Under the pieces are notes generated by a model that saw only the letters and a list, made by a program, of their open reading frames with translations, made no database searches and was not told the DNA's origin. From the NCBI GenBank assembly GCA_026162565.1, contig JAOEIQ010000008.1, forward strand, positions 62,001 through 126,000: 64,000 nucleotides of DNA, given 5' to 3'. Source of the stretch: Flavobacteriaceae bacterium NBU2973 (GTDB taxonomy: Bacteria > Bacteroidota > Bacteroidia > Flavobacteriales > Flavobacteriaceae). Position numbers and translations under genes: made by a program. Positions 8,264-17,760 of this stretch are shown piece after piece; position 1 is the first letter of the stretch; each line of letters starts with the position of its first letter.

Positions 8264-10144
8264 TTAATTGTCTTTTTTTAACTTTTTCTCTTTAGTTTTT
8301 TGTTCTAGAAACACTTTTGGGATTCTTCTTGCTGCTTTATTAGATTTATTTTTAGAATTTACTTTTTCAGGAGTTACTTCTGCTTTTTTAGAATCTGTTT
8401 TAGGTTTTGGTTTTTTTTCTGCCTTTTCAACACGTTTTATCATAGCCTCGTCAAAAAACTCTTCTTGAGGTATATAATCATCTAATCCTTTTATTATTGG
8501 GAGATTCAGAGGAGGATCATCTTTAAATAAATCTTCTACGCTTCTTGGTCTTTCGTCTTCTCGCCAATCAAAACCTCTTAAAATGCCTTCTTTTTCATTA
8601 AATTTTGAAGGAGGCGTAACATTACCTTCTGCTTGTTTAAACCGAATGATCTCTTCAATTGCTTGATTAACGATATGCAATCTAACACTAGCAGATTTAG
8701 CTTTTTCGATACCGATTAACTCTAATTCGCCATAATCTTCTCTTAAGTAAAAAATGGATTCAGCATTTTTAGTGATATCGACTTGCTTTAATTGGTTATC
8801 GTCATTAAATAAGCCTATTAATTCTTTTCCAGACATTTGATTGTAACCAGCTTCTAACGTGTCCTTACTTATTAAAAAGGCATTATTAAACACTTTTAAT
8901 GTGTCTAGTTTTTCGGTTTTAGGATTAGATAAAATATGAATAGTATCTCCAGTCATTTGCTTTTCAACATTCCATAGAATAGGTTTTCTAGAAACAGAAA
9001 ATGCATCTACAGTTCCAGTAGATATATTAATCAATTGGGTTAATCCTGTTTTATGATCTACATGAACAGAATCTGCTTTACCACTCATATTACTCTTATA
9101 CATTTTTACATTGTAATAACCTCTAGTTATACGATGTTCAGGTTTTCCTGTGACCATCAAGGTATCACTATGAATATAGATAGAGTCGTTATCTTGAACA
9201 GTTATCGCCAGAGCTCTTTTAGTAATAAAAACAGAATCCTTATCTCTAAACACTTCTGCATAATGACCTTTTACTATACTATTATTAATGGTGTCTGTAA
9301 CTGTAATATTATTAGTTGCTGATGCAAAGTTTCTATTGCGATCAAAATACATACTGTCTCCAATAACTCTTCGGTTATCGTAATCTATTCTGGAGTTTTT
9401 TATAAAATAGCCAGTATCATTTTCGGTATCATAAAAACCACGTTCGCAATATACTTTACTATCATCTCCAGTTATAGTAGTTGGTCCATACATATAGGCA
9501 TGACCAGTAGTAGAGTAGAAGTCTAAACGGTCTGTATCAATAACATAATCAGGATTTACTAATTTTACGCTATCAACAAACTGGTATTTTTCTTTTTGGG
9601 CGTAGTAACGCCCAATTTTACTAGTTATAGTTCCTGAAGAATCTCTAACAACTTTTCCACCAGTTTTATAAAACGCTTCTTGTTTAGCACGATCAAAATA
9701 CAAGGTGTCTGTTGTTAGTGTAGAACTAGGTTCACGTAAAATAACATCTCCACTTGCAAAAGCTAATTTAGATTTACCACTATATTCTGCGTATTTACTT
9801 GACATGTTTATGGTATCTCCTTGAATCATTTTAACATTACCATAAGCTTCAATAAAATCGTCATCACCATAGTGTATAGCTTTGTCACACCACATATCTA
9901 CACCTTCATGAATAATATGCACTTGTTGTGAATCGTCTCTAGTAAGAATATTTGCTCCTGGAAATTTTTCTTCATCAAAGGTGTAAAAACCAGAATATTT
10001 AATCTCTATGCGTTTACGTTGTTGTGCTTGAGATACGTTTACACAAAGTGCTAAAAGAATAAGAGAAAAAATGATGTATTTAGTATGCTTCAATACTTGA
10101 ATTTTTGGTAAAAATAATGATTTAATTAAGCTAGTTAAATGCAT
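8264..10144 (-). CDS. OstA/LptA-like envelope protein
   Basis: A 626-residue secreted protein. Residues 19-41 are a hydrophobic signal segment ending VSQAQ. The body is a long array of beta-rich OstA/LptA repeats (for example DKAIHYGDDDFIEAYGNVKMIQGDTI, then KLAFASGDVIL and YMYGPTTITGDDSKVYCERG), as in the LptA/LptD N-domain beta-jellyroll that carries lipopolysaccharide across the periplasm. The C-terminal 60 residues are Lys-rich and probably disordered. In Bacteroidota this long OstA-like protein is thought to take part in LPS transport. It is followed directly by the aminotransferase; the ATG lies about 90 bp downstream of the purA stop, beyond a terminator. Confidence 0.85.
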   Translation of the reverse strand: MHLTSLIKSLFLPKIQVLKHTKYIIFSLILLALCVNVSQAQQRKRIEIKYSGFYTFDEEKFPGANILTRDDSQQVHIIHEGVDMWCDKAIHYGDDDFIEAYGNVKMIQGDTINMSSKYAEYSGKSKLAFASGDVILREPSSTLTTDTLYFDRAKQEAFYKTGGKVVRDSSGTITSKIGRYYAQKEKYQFVDSVKLVNPDYVIDTDRLDFYSTTGHAYMYGPTTITGDDSKVYCERGFYDTENDTGYFIKNSRIDYDNRRVIGDSMYFDRNRNFASATNNITVTDTINNSIVKGHYAEVFRDKDSVFITKRALAITVQDNDSIYIHSDTLMVTGKPEHRITRGYYNVKMYKSNMSGKADSVHVDHKTGLTQLINISTGTVDAFSVSRKPILWNVEKQMTGDTIHILSNPKTEKLDTLKVFNNAFLISKDTLEAGYNQMSGKELIGLFNDDNQLKQVDITKNAESIFYLREDYGELELIGIEKAKSASVRLHIVNQAIEEIIRFKQAEGNVTPPSKFNEKEGILRGFDWREDERPRSVEDLFKDDPPLNLPIIKGLDDYIPQEEFFDEAMIKRVEKAEKKPKPKTDSKKAEVTPEKVNSKNKSNKAARRIPKVFLEQKTKEKKLKKDN

Positions 10145-10184
10145 TATGAAATATTTATGAGCAATTGTTAAATGTATTAAAACA

Positions 10185-10213
10185 AAAAACCTGCCAATAA
10201 TTTAGCAGGTTTT
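10185..10213 (-). terminator. Terminator after purA
   Basis: AAAACCTGC pairs with GCAGGTTTT across a 10-nt loop. On the minus strand a run of T follows, directly downstream of the purA stop. Confidence 0.75.
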
Positions 10214-10231
10214 ATTTGTAAGTTAGTTCTA

Positions 10232-11503
10232 TTATCTATGAATTGTTTGCGTTCTATCTGGTCCAACAGACACAATTTTAATAGGAATCTCTAATTCTTT
10301 CTCAAGAAAATCAATATAGTTGTTAAGTTCGCTTGGTAATTGAGAAGCTTCTGTCATTTTGGTTAAATCCTCTTTCCAACCTTTAAATTCTGTATAAATT
10401 GGTTTGATGTTTTCTGCTTCTATATTATATGGTAAATGTTGAATTGTTTCACCTTTGTAATTATAAGCTGTACAAACTTTTAGTGTTTTAAATCCTGAAA
10501 GGACATCACTTTTCATCATCATTAGTTGGGTAACACCATTTACTTGACAAGCATACTTTAGTGCTACAAGATCAAGCCAACCACAACGTCTTGGTCTACC
10601 TGTTACAGCACCAAATTCATGACCAATTCTTGCCATATCTTCTCCGATAGAATCAAAAAGTTCCGTAGGAAAAGGACCAGAGCCAACGCGAGTCGTGTAA
10701 GCCTTAAAAATTCCATACACTTCTCCAATTTTGTTAGGAGCCACACCTAAACCAGTACAAGCTCCTGCAGCTGTTGTATTAGATGAGGTTACAAATGGAT
10801 ACGTACCAAAGTCAATATCTAAAAGTGAGCCTTGTGCACCTTCAGCTAAAATTGATTTTCCATCTTTTTGAGCTTGATGTAAATATTCTTCTGAATCTAT
10901 AAATTGAAGTGTTTTTAAAATTTTAATTGAATCAAAAAACTCTTCTTCTAATTCTTCTAAATCATATTGAATATCAACATCATAGAAGTCTATCATTGCT
11001 TGATGCTTATTGGCAAGAGCACGATATTTATCTTTCCAATCAGTTAATTCTAAATCGCCGATACGTAGACCGTTTCTTCCAGTTTTGTCCATATAAGTTG
11101 GGCCAATACCTTTAAGTGTTGAGCCTATTTTGGCTTTTCCTTTAGCAGTTTCAGATGCAGCATCTAATAATCTGTGAGTAGGTAAAATAATGTGTGCTTT
11201 TCTAGAAATGATTAACTTGGATTTATAATCTATATCAAATTGGTCAAGACCCTCAAGTTCTTTTACAAAAACTACAGGATCAATAACAACTCCGTTACCG
11301 ATAATATTTATTGAATTTTTATGAAATATTCCTGAAGGAATTGTTCTTAAAACATGTTTAATGCCATCGAATTCTAATGTATGACCAGCATTTGGACCAC
11401 CTTGAAATCGAGCAATAATATTATAGTTAGAGGTCAAGACATCTACAATTTTTCCCTTGCCTTCGTCTCCCCATTGTAAACCTAGTAGTAAATCTACTGC
11501 CAT
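10232..11503 (-). CDS. purA: Adenylosuccinate synthetase
   Basis: First committed step of AMP synthesis: IMP + aspartate + GTP to adenylosuccinate. The 423-residue length is normal. The P-loop-like GDEGKGK lies at residues 12-18, with GGPNAGHT near 35-42, the NGVVIDP segment near 67-74, GIGPTY near 130, AEGAQGSLLDIDFGTYPFVTSSNT near 220-243, and TGRPRRCGWLD near 300. Cytoplasmic. It follows the Fur-family gene with an 11-bp gap on the same strand, so the two may be cotranscribed, and it is closed by a clear terminator. Confidence 0.97.
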   Translation of the reverse strand: MAVDLLLGLQWGDEGKGKIVDVLTSNYNIIARFQGGPNAGHTLEFDGIKHVLRTIPSGIFHKNSINIIGNGVVIDPVVFVKELEGLDQFDIDYKSKLIISRKAHIILPTHRLLDAASETAKGKAKIGSTLKGIGPTYMDKTGRNGLRIGDLELTDWKDKYRALANKHQAMIDFYDVDIQYDLEELEEEFFDSIKILKTLQFIDSEEYLHQAQKDGKSILAEGAQGSLLDIDFGTYPFVTSSNTTAAGACTGLGVAPNKIGEVYGIFKAYTTRVGSGPFPTELFDSIGEDMARIGHEFGAVTGRPRRCGWLDLVALKYACQVNGVTQLMMMKSDVLSGFKTLKVCTAYNYKGETIQHLPYNIEAENIKPIYTEFKGWKEDLTKMTEASQLPSELNNYIDFLEKELEIPIKIVSVGPDRTQTIHR

Positions 11504-11514
11504 TATGTATTAGA

Positions 11515-11973
11515 TTAGTTTTTTGTGTTTCGTTTGCCGTAAAAGTAGAGTGAATGATTATGAATACTAATATCGAAGACTTCCTCAATAGTTTTTTTTA
11601 TCGATTCAATTCTTGGGTCACAAAACTCAACAACTTCACCTGAATCGAGAATTACATGATCGTGTTGCTTATCGAAATACGATTTTTCATAATAAGCTTG
11701 ATTTTGACCAAACTGATGCTTTCTAACCAATTTACATTCAAGTAATAATTCTATTGTATTGTATAGAGTTGCTCTACTAACACGATAGTTTTTGTTTTTC
11801 ATCATTACATAGAGAGATTCTATATCAAAATGATCATTACTATCGTAGATTTCTTGAAGTATAGCGTAGCGTTCTGGAGTTTTTCTATGTCCTTTTTCTT
11901 CTAAAAAAGAAGTGAAAACGTTTTTAACTATTTCTTGATTTTTGTTATCTTTTTTTGCATTCATAATTGCCAT
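11515..11973 (-). CDS. Fur-family transcriptional repressor
   Basis: Ferric uptake regulator family. From the ATG at 11973 it has 152 residues; a second ATG at 11964 is equally possible, and an open GTG extension to 12027 is unlikely. The winged helix ([15 protein letters not shown], then [14 protein letters not shown]) is intact. A HDHVI segment and later HNHS provide metal-ligand histidines. Only one other cysteine (FCDP) lies near the usual structural zinc site, so the CxxC zinc pairs of classical Fur are absent. Iron, zinc or peroxide specificity cannot be decided. purA follows after 11 bp. Confidence 0.85.
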   Translation of the reverse strand: MAIMNAKKDNKNQEIVKNVFTSFLEEKGHRKTPERYAILQEIYDSNDHFDIESLYVMMKNKNYRVSRATLYNTIELLLECKLVRKHQFGQNQAYYEKSYFDKQHDHVILDSGEVVEFCDPRIESIKKTIEEVFDISIHNHSLYFYGKRNTKN

Positions 11974-11974
11974 A

Positions 11975-11982
11975 CAAAAGTA
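11975..11982 (-). promoter_or_regulatory. Bacteroidota -7 element before the Fur-family gene
   Basis: On the minus strand the sequence reads TACTTTTG, matching TAnnTTTG. It sits only one base from the ATG at 11973, so a transcript from it would favour the start at 11964 with almost no leader. No -33 TTG at proper spacing was found. Confidence 0.4.
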
Positions 11983-12032
11983 CGTTTTTTTTACAACGCT
12001 TAACGAATAGTTATTAACAAAAGACACAAGTT

Positions 12033-14255
12033 TTAAACTCTTGTTACTTTATCGATACCATTGATCTTTTTAAGTTTGTCAATTAGTTTTTTTACCTCAT
12101 TTGTGTTTTTAACCACAACGGTTATTTTACCTGAAAAAATTCCGCCGTCAGTATCAAAACTAATACTCTTCATGTTTACATGCATGTTTGAAGAAATTAT
12201 TTGAGTAATATCGTTTACTAGACCTAAATTGTCTATTCCTGTCATTTTAATAACAGAAGTAAATTCTTGTTGGGATGAATCTATCCATTTAGCTTGCATG
12301 ATTCTGTAGGCATAGTTGGATTGAAGACTTAAAGCATTTGGGCAATTTTTTTTATGAACTTTTATGCCGTCGTTTATTGTTAAAAAACCAAAAACAGAAT
12401 CTCCTGGAATTGGATTACAGCAATTAGATAACGTATAATCTAGTTTTTCTTCTTCTTTTCCAAATACAAGCTGATCGTACTTGAGAGTAATCTCATCGTT
12501 ATTAATTTCCTCTTTTGGGACAGATGATTTTCTAGTTATTTTACTTTTAATAAAACTGACTAATGCATTACTCCTAGAGGCAGCATAATCTTTAAGCATT
12601 TTGTTATCGATAGTGCCAATTCCAACTCGGTAAAATAGATCTAAACTTGTTTTAAGCTTAAAATGGTTAACCATTTCATTAACCGATTTTTCATTTAAAT
12701 CGATTTTAAGTTGCTTGAGTTTTCGTCGTAATATTTCTTTACCATCCTCACCAATTAGTTTTTTCTCTTCTTTTAATGATGATTTTATTTTGCTTCTTGC
12801 TCTGGCTGTTGTTGCATAATCAAGCCAATTGGCATTGGGCTTTGCATTTTCTGATGTTAAAATATCTACTTGGTCACCACTTTTTAACTCGTGACTTAAA
12901 GGTACAAGTTTACCATTTACTTTAGCACCTCTTGTTTTATAACCAACCTCTGTATGAATACTAAAAGCGAAGTCTAAAGGTGTTGCTCCTTTTGGAAGTG
13001 ATTTTAATTCTCCTTTTGGTGTAAAAACAAATATTTCTTTAGAGTAGAGGTTAAGCTTAAATTCTTCTACAAAATCTACAGCATTTGAATCTGGATTTTC
13101 AAGTGCTTCTTGTAGTCTATTTATCCATGCATCAAGCGTGTCTTCTTTTTCTTGGTCATTTTTATATTTGTAATGAGCGGCATAGCCTTTTTCAGCAATT
13201 TCATTCATTCGCTCACTTCTAATTTGAACTTCAACCCAGCGACCTTTCGGCCCCATAACTGTTATGTGTAATGCTTCGTAACCTGTTGATTTTGGTGAGG
13301 AAATCCAATCTCGAAGTCTAATAGGATTTGGTCTAAAATGATCGGTTACAATAGAATAGATTTTCCATGCTAAAAACTTTTCATTTTTTTCGTTATCTAT
13401 TTCAGATTTGTAAATGATTCTAACAGCAAATTTATCGTAGACTTCATCAAAAGAAACACCTTGTTTATCCATTTTTCTTCGAATAGAAAATATTGATTTT
13501 GGTCTTCCTTTAATTTCATATGATAGCATTTCTTTATCTAAGGATTCTTTTATAATGCTATTAAATTCTTTAATATAGGCATCTTGCTCTTCTTTACTGT
13601 CTTTTATTTTGGTTAAAATATCATTATAAACTTCAGGTTGCGTATATTTTAAACCTAGATCTTCAAGTTCTGTCTTTATATTATATAACCCAATTCTATG
13701 AGCTAAAGGGGCATATATGTATAGTGTTTCAGAAGCTATTTTTACTTGCTTATCTGTACGCATGGAATCCATGGTTTGCATATTATGCAACCTATCGGCA
13801 ATCTTAATAATAATTACACGAACATCATCATTAAGAGTGAGTAGCATTTTTCTAAAATTTTCAGCCTGTAAGGATACATCCATATCCTTTTTAAGAGATG
13901 AAATTTTTGTTAAACCATCTACTATTCGTGCCACAGTTTCACCGAAGAGTTGATGCATATCATCTATTGTGTAGTTGGGATTGTCCTCAACCACATCATG
14001 TAATAAAGCAGCAGCAATACTTGTGGCGTCTAGGCCAATTTCGGATGCGACAATTTTAGCTACAGCAAGAGGATGAAATATATAGGCTTCTCCAGATTTT
14101 CTACGTTGATCTCTATGAGCATCTAAAGCGACATCAAAAGCACTTCTAATGAGTTTTTTATCGTCATCAGTTAGTAGCCTGTAGCTCACTTTTAAAAGCT
14201 CTTTGTAGGCTTTAGCTATTTTTGCATTTTCTTTTTCAATTTCTACCTCTGTCAT
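12033..14255 (-). CDS. RelA/SpoT bifunctional (p)ppGpp synthetase/hydrolase
   Basis: Makes and degrades the alarmone (p)ppGpp in the stringent response. About 740 residues with the full long-RSH layout: HD hydrolase domain with [10 protein letters not shown] and ALLHDVVED near 60-90 (both HD histidines present, so hydrolase probably active), synthetase domain with [12 protein letters not shown] and [13 protein letters not shown] domain beginning [14 protein letters not shown] near 395, a conserved NCCNPIPGD region, and a C-terminal ACT domain. The ATG is at 14255; a TTG at 14261 would add two residues. It sits just upstream of the Fur-family gene on the same strand. Confidence 0.95.
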   Translation of the reverse strand: MTEVEIEKENAKIAKAYKELLKVSYRLLTDDDKKLIRSAFDVALDAHRDQRRKSGEAYIFHPLAVAKIVASEIGLDATSIAAALLHDVVEDNPNYTIDDMHQLFGETVARIVDGLTKISSLKKDMDVSLQAENFRKMLLTLNDDVRVIIIKIADRLHNMQTMDSMRTDKQVKIASETLYIYAPLAHRIGLYNIKTELEDLGLKYTQPEVYNDILTKIKDSKEEQDAYIKEFNSIIKESLDKEMLSYEIKGRPKSIFSIRRKMDKQGVSFDEVYDKFAVRIIYKSEIDNEKNEKFLAWKIYSIVTDHFRPNPIRLRDWISSPKSTGYEALHITVMGPKGRWVEVQIRSERMNEIAEKGYAAHYKYKNDQEKEDTLDAWINRLQEALENPDSNAVDFVEEFKLNLYSKEIFVFTPKGELKSLPKGATPLDFAFSIHTEVGYKTRGAKVNGKLVPLSHELKSGDQVDILTSENAKPNANWLDYATTARARSKIKSSLKEEKKLIGEDGKEILRRKLKQLKIDLNEKSVNEMVNHFKLKTSLDLFYRVGIGTIDNKMLKDYAASRSNALVSFIKSKITRKSSVPKEEINNDEITLKYDQLVFGKEEEKLDYTLSNCCNPIPGDSVFGFLTINDGIKVHKKNCPNALSLQSNYAYRIMQAKWIDSSQQEFTSVIKMTGIDNLGLVNDITQIISSNMHVNMKSISFDTDGGIFSGKITVVVKNTNEVKKLIDKLKKINGIDKVTRV

Positions 14256-14326
14256 ATACAATAAATGTACTATAAAGAAAACTAATTGGCAACAGTTTTT
14301 CTCTTACTTTTTTTATGATTATAAAA

Positions 14327-14782
14327 CTAATTCTCTGCAACAGATATTCCATTTTCAGCAAAATTTTTAAAATCTTGCATATAACTCAACGATTGTTTTT
14401 TAAAAGAACTCTTCATGAAAGTCGTCATTAACCTCATTAAAAAGTTAGTTGGTATAAATTCGCATTCGCTTACCCATTTAGTATGGTCTTGAGATGTTTT
14501 GTGAAAAAAGTTTTTTTGAATGTTACGCATGCCTTTAGTATCGTAAATAGCATGAAAACTATCAGGGAAATTTGTGTCAACAATAGTTTCAACAAGCTCC
14601 ATATTACGTTTACCAAACTGATAATTAAGCTTCATTTTGGCACCAACCATTCCAGGTGTTCCACTAATATGTTCGTAACTTATTAGACCTTTTTGCCAGT
14701 GTTTCATATTATCTGGATGATCCATTTTTTTTACAAAATCATCTAGCGAAACAGCAACTTCTAGTTCTAAAGTATATTTCAT
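14327..14782 (-). CDS. SRPBCC-fold protein
   Basis: A 151-residue protein with the strand-helix pattern of the START/SRPBCC lipid-binding fold (LELEVAVSLDDFVKKMDHPDNMKHWQ at the N-terminus, a long C-terminal helix ending SLSYMQDFKNFAE). No signal peptide. Members bind hydrophobic ligands or serve as polyketide cyclase-like enzymes; nothing here fixes the ligand. It is divergent from the parvulin gene at 14972. No partner in the neighbourhood suggests a pathway. Confidence 0.7.
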   Translation of the reverse strand: MKYTLELEVAVSLDDFVKKMDHPDNMKHWQKGLISYEHISGTPGMVGAKMKLNYQFGKRNMELVETIVDTNFPDSFHAIYDTKGMRNIQKNFFHKTSQDHTKWVSECEFIPTNFLMRLMTTFMKSSFKKQSLSYMQDFKNFAENGISVAEN

Positions 14783-14918
14783 AATATTAGTTTTAAGTAA
14801 GAGTAATAAAATTAGATAAAATTACTATTAAATAAAAGTGTTAGTTTAAAATGAATTACTAATTGCTTAACCGCATTTGCAATATAATTTCATTTAAACT
14901 GTTTGTTAGTATTGATAC

Positions 14919-14948
14919 TTGTTTAGTAGTCTAATTATACTATTTTTG
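14919..14948 (+). promoter_or_regulatory. Promoter of the folding-factor operon
   Basis: TTG at 14919-14921, a 19-nt spacer, and TATTTTTG at 14941-14948 match the Bacteroidota sigma consensus TTG-N19-TAnnTTTG. The ATG of the first gene is 24 bp downstream. Confidence 0.7.
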
Positions 14949-14971
14949 CTACACTAAAAATGTTGATATAA

Positions 14972-16903
14972 ATGAAGAAGTTAAAATTTTTATTCCACCT
15001 ACTTTTTTTTGTAAGTTTTACCGTTAGTCACTCTCAAGAGGAAGTGTTATTTACTGTAGATGATGATAAAGTAACATCACAAGAATTTTTAAGAGTTTAT
15101 AAAAAGAATTTAGATCTTGTTAAAGATGACTCCCAAAAAGATGTGGATAATTATTTAGAGTTATTTGTCAATTATAAATTGAAATTAAAAGAAGCTTACG
15201 ATTTAAAATTACATGAAAAGCCAGCTTATCAAAGAGAATTAAAAAATTACAGGGCACAATTAGTAAAGAGTTATTTAACAGATCATAAAGTAACTGACGC
15301 TTTAGTTAAAGAAGCCTACGAGCGTGTTACCAATGAGGTAAAAGCATCACATATTTTAATTCGCTTGCAAGAACATGAAACAGATACAGCTGATGCTTTT
15401 AAGCAAATTACAGAATTAAGAGAGCGATTAGTTAATGAAGATTTTTCATCATTACAAAAAGAGTTACACAATGGTAGTACTATTTTTGTTGAAGACCTAG
15501 GCTATTTTTCTGGTTTTAAAATGGTTTACGATTTTGAAACTGTTGCTTACAATACTCTAGTTGGACAAGTGTCACAACCTTTTAGAACAAAGTTTGGATA
15601 CCACGTTCTAAAAGTTTTTGAAAAACGACCATCTAGAGGAGAAGTTCGAGTAGCACACATCATGGTTGCTAAAAAAACCAAGGATGATGGTGAAAGTTTT
15701 GAAAAGCGAATTAATGATATTTATAAAAAGCTTCAGAGTGGAGAGTCCTTTGAATCTCTAGCTAAACAATTTTCAGATGATAGAAGTTCTGCTAGTAAAG
15801 GAGGCGAGCTTGCCAAATTTAAAAGTGGTCAGTTAAGTTCTGTTGTTTTTGAAGATATGGCATTTAGTACACCAGAAGGAGAGATATCTAAACCTTTTGA
15901 AACACAATATGGATGGCATATCATTAAGTCTATTGAGAAAATTGAAAATCCAAGTTTTGATGATATGAGATCTGATTTAGAATTAAAAGTAAAAAGGGAT
16001 TCTAGGTCTAAACTTATTAACACTTCACTAGTAACAAAACTAAAAAAGCAATATAATGTAGTTAATGATAAACCTGATTTAAGCTACTTTATCAGCGCTT
16101 TAGATTCTTCGTTTTACAAAAGAAACTGGAAGCTTCCAACTGACATTCCTCAAAAAAGTATACTAACCGTAGGGGACAAAGAGTTTACTTATCAAGATTT
16201 TTTAAACCACCTTTCAAGAGCTCAAAAACGTTATAAAGCAAACGAAACGTTCACGAATTTGGTTAATAGATTATATGATGATTTTTTAAATGAAAGTGTT
16301 AGATCTTATCATGAAGACAATTTAGAGAATGTAGATGATGAGTTTGCTCAAGTTGTGGGTGAGTACAGAGATGGATTGTTGTTGTTTGATTTAATGGAAA
16401 ATAAAATTTGGAATGCTGCTAAAAATGATACTATAGCATTGCAAGACTTTTATAATAGAAATAAATCTAAATATACTTGGGAAGAGCGAATTGATGCTGT
16501 TGTGGCCTCATCATCAGATAAAAAAGTGTTATCGCAAATTAAAAAGCAATTAGAAGATGGAGAACGTATCGATGTTATCGAAGAGTCTGTTAGTACAGAC
16601 GAATCTTTGAATGTTATTTTTACTAAAGATGCAATGACGAGAGATCATCAATTACTACCAAACAATTTTGAATTTAAAAAAGGAATTTCCAATATTTATG
16701 AAAATAATGAGTCTTATCATTTAGTAGTAGTAGACGCTGTTTTACCAAAAACCACAAAAACGTTAGATGAAGCTCGTGGTTTTGTAGTTACAGATTTTCA
16801 GGATGAGATAGAAACAAATTGGTTAAAAGAACTTCGAGAAAAGTATACTGTAAAAGTTAATGAAACTGCCCTAATGACCATAAAAGGTTCGTTAAAAAAA
16901 TAA
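14972..16903 (+). CDS. Periplasmic parvulin-type peptidylprolyl isomerase
   Basis: A 643-residue secreted folding factor. Residues 1-21 are a signal peptide ending VSHSQ. A SurA-like N-domain is followed by two parvulin (PpiC) domains opening with VKASHILIR near residue 125 and VRVAHIMVAKK near 225; each ends in a GYH(V)LK or GWHIIK strand. The long C-terminal third resembles no domain I can name. It should act on outer-membrane proteins in the periplasm by family analogy. It heads an operon: its stop overlaps the next ATG by one base (TAATG), and a third gene of the same kind follows. Confidence 0.88.
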   Translation: MKKLKFLFHLLFFVSFTVSHSQEEVLFTVDDDKVTSQEFLRVYKKNLDLVKDDSQKDVDNYLELFVNYKLKLKEAYDLKLHEKPAYQRELKNYRAQLVKSYLTDHKVTDALVKEAYERVTNEVKASHILIRLQEHETDTADAFKQITELRERLVNEDFSSLQKELHNGSTIFVEDLGYFSGFKMVYDFETVAYNTLVGQVSQPFRTKFGYHVLKVFEKRPSRGEVRVAHIMVAKKTKDDGESFEKRINDIYKKLQSGESFESLAKQFSDDRSSASKGGELAKFKSGQLSSVVFEDMAFSTPEGEISKPFETQYGWHIIKSIEKIENPSFDDMRSDLELKVKRDSRSKLINTSLVTKLKKQYNVVNDKPDLSYFISALDSSFYKRNWKLPTDIPQKSILTVGDKEFTYQDFLNHLSRAQKRYKANETFTNLVNRLYDDFLNESVRSYHEDNLENVDDEFAQVVGEYRDGLLLFDLMENKIWNAAKNDTIALQDFYNRNKSKYTWEERIDAVVASSSDKKVLSQIKKQLEDGERIDVIEESVSTDESLNVIFTKDAMTRDHQLLPNNFEFKKGISNIYENNESYHLVVVDAVLPKTTKTLDEARGFVVTDFQDEIETNWLKELREKYTVKVNETALMTIKGSLKK

Positions 16904-17760
16904 TGATGCGATTAAAGCCTATCAAATTTATAATAGGACTTCTTTTTTTATCTGGTTGTAGTTTTTTCAATAAACAATCGGACAAAACACCTATAGCTAG
17001 AGTAAATGATACGTTTCTTTTTAAAGAAGATATTGAGAATTTAATTCCTGAAAATGCTTCAAAATCTGATAGTTTATTAATAGTAAATAGAATAATAGAT
17101 AATTGGGCTACTGAACAACTCTTAATGGATGGCGCAAAAAGAAACATTCAAGACGATAAGCAGAACCAATTTGAAGAATTAGTTAATCAATATAGATTAA
17201 GTTTATATACTAAAGCTTATAAAGAAGCTTTAGTATCAAGAAGTATCGATACATTAGTAAGTTTTGAACAAGCTTCAGAGGAATATGAGATTAATAAAGA
17301 AGCATTTAAATTAAATGAAGAACTTATTAAGTTTAGATATATTTTAGTTAATGAAAGCAACCATAATTTAAATGAAATTGAAGAGCGCTTTAAACGCTTC
17401 GATTCTATTGATAAAAAAGTACTCGATTCAATATCTATTCAGTTTAGAAGTTATTCATTAAATGATTCTATTTGGATTAAATTAAGTGAAGCGGTAAATA
17501 AAATCCCAGTTATAAATTTAGACAATAGAAATCAACTGTTAAAAAAATCTAATTTTATACAACTGAAAGATTCATTAGGAGTATATTTGATGCGAATTCA
17601 AGATGTTTTAGAACGCAATGATATTGCTCCACTTGAGTATGTGAAACCAACCATAGATCAAATAGTAATTAATAAGCGAAAGCTAGAATTAATAAAGCAA
17701 ATAGAAAAAGATATAACTAAAGATGCAATTAATAACAAACAGTTTGAGGTTTATAAATAA
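16903..17760 (+). CDS. SurA-like lipoprotein lacking a clear PPIase domain
   Basis: A 285-residue lipoprotein: the signal sequence ends in the lipobox LSGC with the lipidated Cys near residue 19. ARVNDTFLFKEDIENLI is the SurA/PpiC N-domain opening, and a mostly helical region follows. The stretch near residue 130 (LIKFRYILV) sits where a parvulin domain would begin, but the remaining parvulin strands are degenerate. It is therefore likely a chaperone module without isomerase activity. It is sandwiched between two parvulins: one-base overlap upstream, 38-bp overlap with the next gene. Its function is inferred from this setting. Confidence 0.7.
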   Translation: MMRLKPIKFIIGLLFLSGCSFFNKQSDKTPIARVNDTFLFKEDIENLIPENASKSDSLLIVNRIIDNWATEQLLMDGAKRNIQDDKQNQFEELVNQYRLSLYTKAYKEALVSRSIDTLVSFEQASEEYEINKEAFKLNEELIKFRYILVNESNHNLNEIEERFKRFDSIDKKVLDSISIQFRSYSLNDSIWIKLSEAVNKIPVINLDNRNQLLKKSNFIQLKDSLGVYLMRIQDVLERNDIAPLEYVKPTIDQIVINKRKLELIKQIEKDITKDAINNKQFEVYK